Source: Thuidium tamariscinum (Eukaryota; Streptophyta; Bryopsida; Hypnales; Thuidiaceae). From it: a DNA stretch of 64,000 nucleotides. The notes beneath the pieces were generated by a model. The model made no database searches, was not told the DNA's origin, and was given only the letters and a program-made list of their open reading frames with translations. The DNA is taken from positions 14,783,067 through 14,847,066 of the forward strand of contig OX344758.2 in NCBI GenBank assembly GCA_947034885.2, given 5' to 3'. A program made the position numbers and the translations under genes. Below, in pieces: positions 35,201-47,377 of the stretch. The first letter of the stretch is position 1, and each line of letters begins with the position of its first letter.

Positions 35201-36669
35201 TTGTCAAAATATACCATTGAATACATTCCTAGCAACTTGGCATCTTTCTACCTACTAATTAATTAAAGTGAAAAATCAATTAGACAAACCTAAACATAAT
35301 ATGTTGAAATTGAAATGTTTAAATATACAATTAAATAATTTAGACAATCATCCAAAAGTAATTTCTACAATTTTTCAATGGTTGTTGCTATTTTCATCTA
35401 AGGTGGTTGCATTCCCCTAAATCTTGTTCAAGTCCTCCAAACCCTATTTTGGCTATCATGTATATTTGGGGACTATTAAGCATCAAGGGGTGTTGCAAGT
35501 AAGATATATTTTGTTTGCAAGAGATTGTGCTTTTAAACAATCAAAATGGAAAAACAAAAAACTTTGCAATATATGTTTATAATTATTGACAAAAAATAGA
35601 TACAAGATTGTAGAGAGTGAGTTTAATTTTTTTAATTGAATGTGAGTTGAATTTCTATAAATTAGGCAATCTTTTCATATATTTTTGGAACAAATTAGAT
35701 CAATCATTATCTTAGAAATTAGGCACCTTTTTAGCCCCCAAAGTCCCATTGTCTTTTTGGTGGACAAATTTGATTTTAGGCACGCTAATGTAGTCTCAAT
35801 ATTTGTTGTAATTTTTTAAAACTTGTTGTAAAGATAGTAGAATACATTAGCTTTATGGAAATATAATTTTTAATACTTGTGAGAACAAGCTATGCTACAA
35901 TAAGTATAAATTTTAGTTTGAGCAACAAGAAAAAGAAATCCACAATTAGTTAAAATAAAAAAATTTAAGAAATTTGTAACTTATAGATTGTCCTTTTTTT
36001 CTACATCGTAAGCTTTAATTCTTTCTATTTGGACTAGTATTGTAAAAGTTATGGACAATCTTGTTTTTTAACAATTAGAGCATCTTTTTGAAAAAATAAC
36101 TCATATGTAAGATTAATTTTTGAATTCAATTTCATAATTTTTTAAAAATAAAGATTAATTTGATTAAAATATCTTACTAGAACAATCTCATCATAGGAAG
36201 ATAATCTCACCATTGAGATTAGTGTGTTTTAATTCCATCTTGAACCTATTAACAATTTAGCTTTTTCTTCAATCTTGAACCTCCTTCTATTTAACAATTT
36301 TTTAATGAGTGAAAATTATAAAATGTTCTTTTTCTAAAAAATATTTGTAAACTCTAAACTCAATTCTTCAACGCCAAAAATTAGGAATTCAAAATGATTA
36401 GTGTAAAAATCTTGTGCTAAGAGAAATCAAAGTCCAAAAATTTAGTCAAACAATGTGATAGAAAAACTGATTTTCTTCATTTGAAGTGAAAATATCTTGC
36501 AATCTATAAATTCTCAAAAATTCCTTCCTCACATTCTTACAACAATCTACTTCAAGAATCAAATCCTATAATCAAATAGGAAAATAAAATAAAATAAAAT
36601 TTCAAGGTTCTTAGGGACCTTCAAGATTTATTTTTTATTTTTGAAAAAAGTTACTAGAAGCTACATAAA
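32280..36669. other. AT-rich intergenic DNA with decayed repeats
   Basis: The first 300 bases may be the HemK promoter. Near 32690 two CCCTAAC-type units occur, too few for a telomeric array. About 32820-33030 is a degenerate GC-capped repeat. About 35400-36600 matches the AT-rich family near 46050-47050 (AGTTATGGACAATCTT, AGAACAATCTCA, TATTAACAATTTAG). There are no supportable exons. Confidence 0.5.
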
Positions 36670-37055
36670 AACTAAACACCCAAAACCGTCCAAATAAGGA
36701 ATTCAGCATAATTGTAGGCATCTTTTTCTAAAAATGATATTTTTCTAGTATTAATGAGTGAAAATTATGAATATTCAAAAGAAAAATTAAAATTTTCGGA
36801 ATCAATATGTAATTTCTATGAATTTCCAAAGTATTGGCTCCCTAGACCATTGGAACCATCCTATAGGTGTACCTTTAACTGAACACCTCCTGAAATCAGC
36901 TGTCAATGAATGAAAACTATACATGTGTCTTACAACTACATCAACAAATTAGAATTAAACATTTGTCAGACGCTTTAATGAATGCTTGTAGACAGATTTA
37001 GTGGTACTCTAGGGTCCAAGAATAGGTCCAGGGACGGAAATGGGTGTTTCTCCCT
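36670..37055. repeat. Dispersed repeat, part B (copy 1)
   Basis: It is colinear with 42052-42440. Both start AACACCCAAA..CCGTCCA and run through GGAATTCAGCATA, TTGGCTCCCTAGACCA and AGGGTCCA..GAATAGGT to a shared ATGGGTGTTTCTCCCTTA end. The two look about 85-90 percent alike by eye. No coding frame is conserved. Confidence 0.7.
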
Positions 37056-37567
37056 TACACAGCTTTCAATATAGAATAGTCAACAATACCACAAACAAAG
37101 AATTCCCAACACCATCTTCTTGCAAAAGCATTCATCTACGTCCACCCAAAATTGGATGAAAAACTGCTTTCTTCAATCCCATGGAGGTGCTAAATGTCAT
37201 CTAAAGGCTATGTTTTTGGTGTCCCAAGCACTTCAGGGTCAAAATGCTTCAAGTGACGCAAGAAGTATCCCCTACCTCATGTTTTGGAATGCATGAGTTG
37301 GTCACTCAAGATGTGTCCTTACAACAGGAACAGCAGTTGAAGATTGAAAATACAGGATAAGAGAAGAAAACTGATTCATAATCTCTTATATGTGTTCGAG
37401 TGGAGCAAATTATGTTGGTGATGTTGGCTGCTCTCGAGCTCACTCAATCCTGAGATCTCACATCTCTCCCTACTCAGGGTATTACCAGACTACAGAAGAG
37501 GCAGGCAGCACCACATCTGCCAATTCCAATCCACATGGCATGAAAAACAAAAACAAAACTTCTATTT

Positions 37568-37950
37568 CATTCGCCAACTTCCAAGCAATAGTATCCAGCA
37601 AGAACACTTGGCTTCTTCATTGTCATGTCATCAGTCATACAGCGCACAAGGTAAGTAACCCAAAACTAACGAACTAAGAAAACTAGCACTATGTAACTAA
37701 ATCCTGCATTTAGGCACATCAATGAACAATAAGAATACATAAAACAAATAAAAAACTTTCCATTCGCCAACTTTCAAGCAATACTACCCAGCAAGAACAC
37801 TTGGCTACTTCATTGTCATGTCATCAGTCATACAGCACATAAGGTGGTAAGCACACCCCAAAACCAACAAACTAAGAAATACCAACACTCTGTACCTAAA
37901 TCCTACATTTAGGCATATCAATGAACAAGAATACATAGTGTTGGCTTAAG
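37568..37950. repeat. Tandem duplication, about 193-bp unit, two copies
   Basis: The unit beginning CATTCGCCAACTT at 37568 recurs at 37761. Shared blocks include AGCAAGAACACTTGGCT, TCATTGTCATGTCATCAGTC and the TTTAGGCA..ATCAATGAACAA tail. It lies immediately downstream of the FLASH-like gene stop, so it is probably in or next to its 3' UTR. A potential splice donor (GGTAAGT) in the first copy is altered in the second. Confidence 0.8.
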
Positions 37951-38043
37951 ATGCACTGTTGGTTTTCGGTATACATACCTTAGGATGTCTGAAAAAACGA
38001 AATCCTCAGTCATTCTTGCAATTGCACTAGCGTGGTAAGGGCC

Positions 38044-40151
38044 TCAGCTCCTGTGCCTCTTCCTACTGTCCGAGTTTCTCAACTCACCACTGTCTCTATG
38101 GTCTCTGCTTCTATCCCGGCTCCTATGCTCAGCACGATGACCGTATTCTCTTCGTCTGTCACTGCCACTGTTATGAACACTGGAACTCTTCTGTCTGTTG
38201 GAGCTATCATCAGCAGTGCGCCTGTTACTATCAGGAATCCTATCTCTATGTTGGTTACTGCAATCTCTGCTGGGATCCCTCCCTTTCTTTCCTTCATCTG
38301 AGATCTGCTTGTGCCCATCGGTATCAGGTTCATGTACCTTAGCAGAAACTCCTATAGCACCTTCTGGTCTAGTTCTATTTCCCTGTTCACTACTAACCGT
38401 CTCAGCATTAATTTTATCTGCAGGTACTACTGCTTTGGTCAAGTGAGGCCTGATGTTTGTGGGACCCCGCGTGCCCCCGAGCTTCAATCTTAAATTTCTG
38501 CAATTACATTGCAGTAATCAGTCACTCCCTCGGGCAACTAGGTAGCGGAAATCCGTTACTAAATTTATCTGGTAGGGATGAGTTACTACACAAGTTCGGT
38601 CAAAAAGCAAAGTGGTGCTAACTGCCGCTAACTAACTTACAATGAAATGTACATTCATGTCCACCAGTTGATTCCCTGCTTTTGGAAAAGTAGACAGTGT
38701 CCATTGCAAAGGTTCTAAGTGCTAAATCTGCCCGCACCAACAAAGTAATGTTGAACAAATGCATCAGAAAAACAAAAGAAAGCAATTCCACCATCGATAA
38801 TCACATTCCTAGATATATTAAGTTTCCTTAATCCTACCGCACGTAATCAAGTTCCAACTACTTCCAAGTCGCTTGTGAACTTGGTTTGAGGGGCATCAGA
38901 GATTATCAAAGCGGAGGAAATAGCAGCTTACTCATCCCGTAATTCCTTCATTTGTTTGTCTTTCCTAGCCAGCTCCATTTGCGCTGTCTGCCGTCAAATT
39001 CATTCATAATCATATGAGCATGCAAGGAATGGAGGAGAAAACACACAATCGGAAATACATACGTTGTTCATAAACCTTCGTACCAATCAGCAACTGATTA
39101 GTCTGGATCTTCTTAGCAAGGGTTCTACCATCGAATTTTGGACTACAGACCACAATTTTGCACGTTGAACAATCAAAATGCCTGGGACAGGTAAATATTT
39201 GTTTGACAAACCTTGAACAAACATGAAATGTTACGAGTCAAAACAGCTTTGTCTTGCTGCAACGCCTCAATCTGTCGGTCCAACCATAATCAATAATAAA
39301 CATACTGCATCAGAGCATGAACGACACCAACTGTCGGTTTCTCTAACCTATTGCGAAGATGCGAAGTCATACATGTCATAGCATTTAAAGAATTCTAAGT
39401 TACCCCAGTATTATAAGGTCCAGCGTGGGTACAGAAAAATAAGTTCGACACAGACATCTTCTACAAGCTTGTGAAATGAGAGACTTGGCAAGGAACATAT
39501 ACCTCCTTTAGCAAGGACTCCACCTTGCCATTAAGATCTCCTTCTTTCTTCTTGAACTCTTCTTCACGAGTATCATTCTGCAAATCGGTATCGCAGGATC
39601 AATAAGATTTTATATCTTAAGTCCTTGCAGGACAGCGTTGATGAGAAAATATTTCTCAACGATATCAATCTCCGATTCTTGCAGAAGGGAAATTCAGCTC
39701 TTTCTTTGAAGTGTTTCAAAGATTAGGAAGCTGAAGTTTACACCACTAGTACATTATGCAGAAAATCAGTACCCCAAACCCTAATCTCTAACATAAAAAG
39801 AATACTGGTGCCACCTCTCCAAAAACCTACTTGCATTAAACCTAGCTCATTGTACCGCCGTCGAAGGCAATTCTAATGTAAACCTTGCAAACTAAATTGT
39901 AATGTAGCAGGAACAGATTTAGGGCATGAATAATTTACTACTAATTCGACGCTCAAGCACACATCATAACTCAACGTTGAATATCTGAATCTAGAAGTAG
40001 CAAACAAAGCATCATAAACAACCATCTGATCAAAATAGGGAAATGATGAATCCCTTACCTCGTGCAAGGATTGGAAGGGTGTCTTATACAATAGCGAGTC
40101 ACCAATATCCTCATAGAGATCATCATACAAACCATCCCCTTCGGCAATCAT
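38044..40151 (-). CDS. Small coiled-coil, Arg/Asp/Ser-rich protein resembling the FLASH N terminus
   Basis: Minus-strand exons: 40151-40059, 39577-39503, 39271-39212, 38987-38932 and 38497-38044, in phase, 245 residues. Residues 1-31 carry an acidic motif (GLYDDLYEDIGDS). Residues 32-76 are a Lys/Glu-rich heptad-like stretch (EEEFKKKEGDLNGKVESLLK). The junction of exons 3 and 4 reads NISCLFKTAQMELARKDKQM, which resembles the coiled coil of animal FLASH/CASP8AP2, a factor in histone pre-mRNA 3' processing. The last 150 residues are hydrophilic and end in RD/RS-like repeats (RSRDRSRDHRD), as in nuclear RNA-processing proteins. The FLASH relation rests on short motifs, so the function is inferred. 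The four small exons are clear from splice sites and phase. It is preceded upstream by arm 1 of the inverted duplication. Confidence 0.75.
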
Positions 40152-40552
40152 GAACACCAAATAGCAGCAAAATTCCTCTTGAGACGAGTACTGTACAGAA
40201 GAAATTTCAACTGTGAGTGAGATAGGTTGGGGTTATAGGGTTCAGGATCGGAGCGATTTGGGATTTGGCCACCATTTGGGGTTTTCCCCAGTGGCGATCC
40301 AGTGCAGGATGAAGGCCCCAATTTCCGCTATTTAAGACTACCGTAGGTTCTGTAATTCACTAGAACTAGAACGAAGGTTGTTGTAATGCAAAATCACCGA
40401 AATCTAAGGTTTCATCAAGCTATAAGGTTTCAATGACGAAAGGTTTTTGGATGTCACTAGAATATATAATGAATGAAAGAATGAAAAAGGGTGCTGATGA
40501 AAATGTGACATTGTCTTCAATTAATATCAGAGAGTTGGCAAATTCCTCATAT
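40152..40552 (-). promoter_or_regulatory. Leader/proximal promoter of the FLASH-like gene
   Basis: This 400-bp stretch lies between the start codon and the outer edge of the inverted-duplication arm. It is not shared with the other arm. The sequence is GC-moderate near the start codon and contains a possible acceptor (CTGTACAG) about 45 bases upstream of the ATG, so the leader may be spliced. Confidence 0.4.
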
Positions 40553-41983
40553 GCAAACACTGCAACAAGGATCATCATTGGTAAGAAGGAGAATACAAAC
40601 AAAATGACTCTCACCATCTCTTACTTGCCAATATATCTGAACCATACCAAGTGCAAAAAGAAATGTGAAATGTCATTTCATGGCCACAACCTATGAAGCA
40701 CAAACCGCACTAAGAAAGCATGATTCCAGATCCTACCAAAGACATAAATCACATGCAATCCGATCAGCAGGTGTCCTTCGTATTGACCTAGAGATTAAAA
40801 GTTTCCAAACGAAGTCGACGCCAGCGTCTCCGTTCGAAGGGGAAAGAGATCGTTTTTCGTTACACACTCCCTTCCACTATGTTCTACTTAAAGTGCCGAG
40901 TAACATGTAGGCAGAAAATGAATCTCCTAATGTTTTGCATTCGCAACTGCATATAAGACAGCACCGGTGAAACATTCCGAACAAACATAAGTCCAAACTT
41001 AACCCTAAACACCATAACCTAATTGCACTCATCTAAGCCCTAACCAGAACCTCCAATACGCGACTCGCAATTCTGCTAAAACACCACTGCTGCAAGAGGA
41101 GAAGAAAACGCACAACCAACTAAAAAAATTAAACCTAGTTTAGAATCGGCACACTAACGACTAAATGGGCAAAATCATTCTTCTTGAAGAGCATAGGGTT
41201 ACCCAGGCGGCATCCACAACTTCACTCAATTACAGGTTAACATTCACGATTCGAGTGCACATTTCGCCTGACGATTCGTAAGGACAAAGAGTGAGTGAAA
41301 GGGAGAGATATGCCAGACAGTGGCCTAATAAGTACGGTGTATCTCACGGAAAAACAAGAAACGAGAAGACAAACCACGAATTCAAATCCACAGAAATCCA
41401 ATGGACTGAAGTAGCTGAAATCCCAAAACTCCTCGAAGCCCCAAGAAGGTTAAAAAGGCTCCCACTAAGACGTAATCCGAAGACACCTCAACTCAGAACA
41501 AAGAAACGAAAGCTTAAAAGGCTACAATGGACTGAATCAGCTGAAAACCTTCAAAACTCCTCGAAGCCCTAAGGAAGCCAGAAAGTCTCGCAAAAAAGCA
41601 TAATTCGAAGATGCATGAGCTCAGAACAGAGAAACGAAAGGGGACATTCCGAAATCGAAATGACAAATGATTACGGACGCAAAACTTCATCGAAATGGTT
41701 GACAAGAGGCTCAAAGGAATCGCGCGTGGCAGGGCAAGGACACAAGGCGAGAATGGAGGGGGCTTAGAGACGTACTGTCGATCGAGATCCTCGTGGTTGG
41801 TCAATTCGCAGAGCGATCCTCACTCCTCGCAATGGCAGTACAGACTGCGACGTCGAGGCGGCGATCTAAGCTTATGGAGGGACTGGAATAAAGACAGTGA
41901 CGCTGCGCAAGACTCTGGACTTCTGGAGAGAAGAAACACGGTGCTCCAGCTTCTTGCCGTGTGAATAGGGTTTTCAATAGGTA
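40553..41983 (+). repeat. Inverted duplication, arm 1 (1.43 kb)
   Basis: This arm is the reverse complement of 47920-49735, roughly 90-95 percent identical in the stretches compared by eye. Shared landmarks in order are AATGACTCTCACCATCTC, TTCATGGCCACAACCTATG, CCTTCGTATTGACCTAGAG, AGGGAGAGATATGCCAGACA and GTGTGAATAGGGTTTTCA. A 93-codon frame at 41291-41572 is only partly kept in the other arm, so it is probably not a gene. Read towards the FLASH-like gene, the site equivalent to the arm-2 splice donor TTAG/GTGAGT reads TTAG/ATGAGT here. Confidence 0.93.
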
Positions 41984-42051
41984 GAGGTCCGTAATGTGAC
42001 CATTTAAGATCTTGTTTGCAATTCAGTTGGGGAGTTTGACTTTTTTGAAAT

Positions 42052-42910
42052 ACAGTGGAAACACCCAAACCGTCCATATAAGGAATTCAGCATAGTTGGA
42101 GGCATTTTTTTCTAAAAATGGTATTTTTCTAGTATTAGCAACTGAAAATCATGAATATTAAAAAAAAATTGAAATTTTTGGATTCAGTACGTAAATTCTA
42201 TAAATTTTCAAAGTATTGGCTCCCTAGACCACTGGAACCGTTCTATAGATGTACCCTAAACTGAAATCTGCTGAATTTAGTTGTTAGTGAATGAAAATTA
42301 TACATGTGTCTTACAACTGCGTCAGCAAATTAGAATTAAACATTTGTCGGACACTTTAATGAATGCTTATGGACAGATTTAGTGATACTCAAGGGTCCAT
42401 GAATAGGTATAGGGATGGAAATGGGTGTTTCTCCCTTATTCTTCTACACAATTTTTTGGGGAAAGATGGATGGATTTGGCATGTAATCTATGGTTGAGGG
42501 ACCCATAACCAATAAAATAAGCAAATATGGACATGATAGACATGATAGAGGGTATTGCAAGGCATAGTGAATATTTTCAGAGGTGCATCGACAAAAATGA
42601 TGGGGATCGTAAAAAAATTCATTATTTTATCTCTTAAGTTGAAATTACTATGAATTTTGAAAGGTAAAAGTTGGGCTTGAAAATTGACTGACATATAAAG
42701 TCATCCAATTTCAATCATTTAAAAACTATTTTTTCACTTATTGATTCCTACTTTCTTACTCACTTATGTAACATTAATTTATTGGTCCAAACCTTGAAAA
42801 ATACAAAAACACGCATTCCAAGGAGAAAATGGAAATCTGGTGCAACCTTGGTTGGAATTATGGTACTGTATTGATTGCACATAGGGCGCCGGTTAGGAAT
42901 GGGTTCCTCT
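42052..42910. repeat. Dispersed repeat parts B then A
   Basis: 42052-42440 matches 36670-37055, and 42590-42910 matches 2630-3030 and 24050-24370. The order of the two parts is reversed relative to 24050-24620, so they have been rearranged or belong to two neighbouring insertions. Confidence 0.6.
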
Positions 42911-43187
42911 ACTATAATTATTTTCATATTTTGTGAGGCTTTGTGGAATTAATTAGGATTGGTGAAGTTGAAATCAAATAGGGTAGTATAGTGTTCACTT
43001 GTTGATGCATTCATGATTGGTACATTGATGAATGCAATTGGCATATTGAAGGAAATAACATGTACCTTTGTATTAGATGATGCTTTTAGACCCTTGTTGC
43101 TTTTGGAACCTCCTACTTTAATCTTTATCTCTTTAAGTCAACAAAAGGTTATATTTGAAGTGTGATCCTTTTGTTTACTCCATAAAC

Positions 43188-43453
43188 CAACGATGCTAGT
43201 GTGTGAGCATGAACATGTGAGCATGAACATGTGAGCATGAACATGTGAGCATGTGAGCTTCTAATATGTATATAAGTAGATATACTACCACCTTTGAAGG
43301 TGTTTATAGTAAAAATACCTATAATATAGGTATCTATAATATAAATACATTCTTATTATAGAAGGTTTCTATAGTATAAGCACCTATACTATAGGTGCAT
43401 CATCTTTAAGGCTCATAAGCTCACACTTCTATGCTCACATACTAGCAACTGTG
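43188..43453. mobile_element. MULE-type MITE with 10-bp target duplication (best copy)
   Basis: 266 bp with ends CAACGATGCTAGTGTGTGAG and CTCACATACTAGCAACTGTG. They are flanked by perfect CTCCATAAAC at 43178-43187 and 43454-43463. A 9-10 bp duplication is the signature of Mutator-like elements. The 12-bp phrase GTGAGCATGAAC is repeated three times near the left end. Related copies lie at 3597-3855 and 4058-4306. No coding capacity. Confidence 0.88.
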
Positions 43454-46400
43454 CTCCATAAACTTTCTTCAATACATGACATTGCCCAAAGTCTAATACA
43501 TGTGTCCTTTTGTTGAAACTAGAAGGATGTAATTCAATCATTAGGGTAGCCTAAAATCCCATGACTAGGATGAAATTCTAGTATGAATAGGAGTATTTTT
43601 TGCTTCTACAATTTTTTTTTAAAAACATTCATCACACATTTTTTAATTTCAATAGCACTTTACAATTAAAACTAATGAAGTATATCATTTTTCATTAGTT
43701 GTAAGACAAGATAAACCATTTCAGAATCTTTGATAGATGCATACATTCAAAATTATCAAATAAAAAAATTGCATAAGAATGGCAAATCACAAAATATTTT
43801 CACTATAAGAAAATGAATATATGTATGACGAAGCAAGAACGACTTTGTGTCTTGTATGAGTCAAGAATGATTGAACTCTATAAATACATCAATTTGGTGT
43901 CTTAGATATAGTATTAGCATTGTTTTTAGTCATTGGTACAACTGAAAGATGAAGATGTGACAAAATACAAGATTCATTTATGGCATTTTGTTGGCAACAT
44001 GTTGACAATTTAATGCGGAAATTAGAAAATTTGAAGTAGAGGATGTAGTCAATTATGAATAAAATACAATCAAATCTTGTAACCAAGGTCCACTTTAGTG
44101 TGATTAGAAAATGATTTATTCTTCACTTACATTTGCCTTCACTAAAGTTTTGTGTTACTTATAATGACGTTGTCCTTTGATGTGTACAAAAAGTCTTACA
44201 TTACTTTTTTACAATTGCACTTAGTAGGAGAGGGGACAAAGCCAAATATGAGCATAAAGTTGCAAAAACATTTGACTATAAATATGTGTACGTGTTGCAT
44301 TTGTAAAGAAGCAAAGAATACTCCTATTCATCCTAGAGTTTGATACTAGTCATAGGGTTCCAAGCTACCTTAGTGATTGAATTACATCCTTCTAGTTTCA
44401 ACAAAAAGACACATGTGCTTGAAGAGATCATTCTATGTATTTATACAAACCATGTGCAATAAAGACTTTAGACCCCCTATTTACTTTTAGAAATTTGAAT
44501 GAAAGAAAACAAGAAAAATAAATTTTTCTACTTTAAAAGTTTATTTTATAAATTATTGATGATATATTTTGTTGATCATAATTAGTTACAAATTTTTGAA
44601 GTAGAAAGATGCATTGTAGATTGTAGAGTTGAAAATAACTTTCACACCCCTACTTTATATAAGAATATAATGTCTAAAAAATGAACTAAAAATTGCTAAA
44701 AATAACTATATATCAAAACTTCATTTCTCTTAAATATTGGTGCAATGGTATATTCTATGAATATTTGAGTTGAAACACATGTCATTTTAGCTCATTTTTC
44801 AACCTATCCTAAAAACCATTTTATATATTATTCGAGGTGGGAATTTTGGTAATAAGAATCTATAGTCTTAATAAATTCAAGTTCAAAATTATTGTTTGAA
44901 TTTATAGTTTATAAGAAAGTAAATAGGAGGTCAAAAAATCACTTTATTGCATATGACATACAATATCCCTATAAAGTGACCCCCCCAAGTACATGTATTA
45001 GACTTTAGGTAATGCCATGCATTTAGGGAGGTGAATGGAGTGAATAAATGAAACACACCTTGATTTTGATATTTTGTTGACTTAAAGGGATAGAGATTGA
45101 GGTAGGAGATTTTAAAAGCAACAAGGGTCTAAAAGCATTATCTATTACAAAGATACACACTACTTCTTTCAATGTACCAACATGAACATGTCAACAAGAA
45201 AACACTTCAGTGCCCTAAGTAATTTCAACTTCACTATTATATCATAACTAAATCTACAAAGCCTCCCAAAGAGTATGAAACTAATGAGGTTACATGCCAA
45301 ATCCATTCATCTTTCCCAAAAAGATTGTACACAAAAATGTGTTAAGAACTCAAATTCCCCGAATTTGCAAACAAACTATTAAATGATCACTTTATAAACC
45401 TTTACTTAAAAGCATCTTCAATACTTTGCTTGTCAAAAGTCACTTCAACAATACATGTAGTTTGATCACATCCCCTTTTTTCTTACTAAGTTTCTTCTCA
45501 TCATAAGCACCTCAATTCAATGCCTATAGTTTGAACTCTAAGCACCTAACTATTGTGCCTTGTCTTTTGAATGGATAGTGGGATCACTTCCACCCAAAAG
45601 ATAGAGAAAAAAAATTAAATATTTTTATTATCCCCTAGAGTACCCCCAAGTTTAATTAATTAAAATTAATTACCCTCTAAGCCTCACCTCCTACCCCTCT
45701 ACATAATTTTTGAAACCAATTCATAAGACAATCAATATGGGATAGTAATTGTATCCTCTATCCCTTCCATATCCGTATCCATATCCATATCCATATTTGC
45801 TCTCATATTTGTCTTTGTTCATGTATTCACATCTATATTACATTCATACCATATCCATACTCTATAATATGCCTACTGTATCTATACTTGGTATCATATA
45901 TACCATATGCATACAATATATGTATTCGTATTTTGAATTCGTATTTGAATGGTTTAGATTAAATCTTCCAAAGATCGACGGTGTGTGATTTTTTGAGAAA
46001 TTGATGGCATTTGGGGGGAACATTTTTTTAAATTCAAAATCAACAATTTGTGATTTTTTGTGGGGGGAAATTGGCCAGGAATGACATCATCTTTTCAGGG
46101 GATAGTATTGGATTGTTGATGCAATGGAGACAAATAGAATGCAACGATTCAAGAAGTGAGGAAGGTATCCAGTCATTACTATTAATCCCTAAAGGACCAT
46201 TGTCCCCTCAGGGGACAATTTGGAGTTCGGGAGGTTCCATAGACTTCAATTTTTGGTGAAACCTTTTGAAACTTTCTCACAAGATAGAAAAACTGATTAG
46301 CTTTGTAAGAATGTAATTTTTATTTCAATTGGTGACTGGGAGCAAAAGTTATACCACAAAAAGCCCAAATTTTCGTTCGGCGGGCAGAATTTAAAAAAAA

Positions 46401-47103
46401 ATAAAAATTAAAAGTTTAATTTTTTAAATTTCTTTTTCTGAAATAATATATTTTTGCCTACATGTGAAGCTTTGATTCATTCTATTTGGACTTATAATGA
46501 GAAAGTTATGGACAATCTTATTTCTCGGGCAATCTAAACAATTTCTCAAAAAAATAACCTATAGGATTCATTTCTAAATGCAATTTTCACATTTTTTCAA
46601 AAAAAATTGTTGGACAAGGTTATGTTTACTTGCTAGAACAATCTCACCATTGGGATTATTGTATTTCAATCCCACCTTAGAGTTATTAACCATTTAGTTT
46701 TTCTTTAAATCTTGGACCTACATCTAATTAACAATTTTTTAAAGAATGAAAATCAAGTATTTTTTGTGTAAATTTTTTTTTTAGACTCTCAACTCAATTA
46801 TTAAACCCCAAATTTTTTTAATTCAAAGTCTATAGTGCAAAAAAGTTCAACAAATGGCAATTAGAGTCATCTGAAATTGCAGTCCACAATTCAAAAAAAA
46901 TTGTATTTCCAACTTTGAATGCTCATATCTTCTAATCTATATGGTCAAACTTCATGAATTTTTTACCACATGATCTCAATCAAGTTAATTACAAGATCCT
47001 CTAGTTAGATTCTTAAATTTTTTTTTTTCTTGGGTGAATGCAATAGAAATGGCAGTTTTGAGAGGTTTTCGACAGAAAAAAGGCCTTGGTCCTTTAGGGG
47101 TTA

Positions 47104-47377
47104 AGGTAGGTATACCCAAAAGTGCCTTGTTCCTAAAAGCGCCATCTACAGTGCACATACATTTCCAAAATCAGTCATGTTCAGAGGCTGTAGATGGCGC
47201 TTTTAGAAACAAACTTTGAACCTTAATAACTTCTACATACGGTATCCAAATACTGCGTTTTTTGGTGCGTTGGAACATGCTTTCACTTGCCAACAAGACT
47301 GCATAAAAATCTGAACTAGCTAATAACAGGAACTAGGCACAGTATGAATAAGTGGCACTTTTGGGTGTACCTACCTT
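47104..47377. mobile_element. AGGTAGGTACACCC-family MITE (copy 3)
   Basis: Ends AGGTAGGTATACCCAAAAG and CTTTTGGGTGTACCTACCT are flanked by TA on both sides. The internal blocks GCGCCATCTACAGTG and CTGTAGATGGCGC form a second inverted pair. It is the same orientation as 14453-14725 and shares GTGCGTTGGAACATGCTTTC with it. Confidence 0.85.

Noticed and set aside
39062..39137. Possible extra exon in the FLASH-like gene
   Set aside because: In the phase required after the exon ending at 39212 it reads SKIRW and then a stop. The direct junction to the exon at 38987 gives the conserved coiled-coil sequence instead.
41291..41572. 93-codon basic frame in arm 1 of the inverted duplication
   Set aside because: The equivalent frame in arm 2 is broken after about 60 codons, and the sequence is made of the arm's internal repeats. 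It also runs antisense to the proposed leader.
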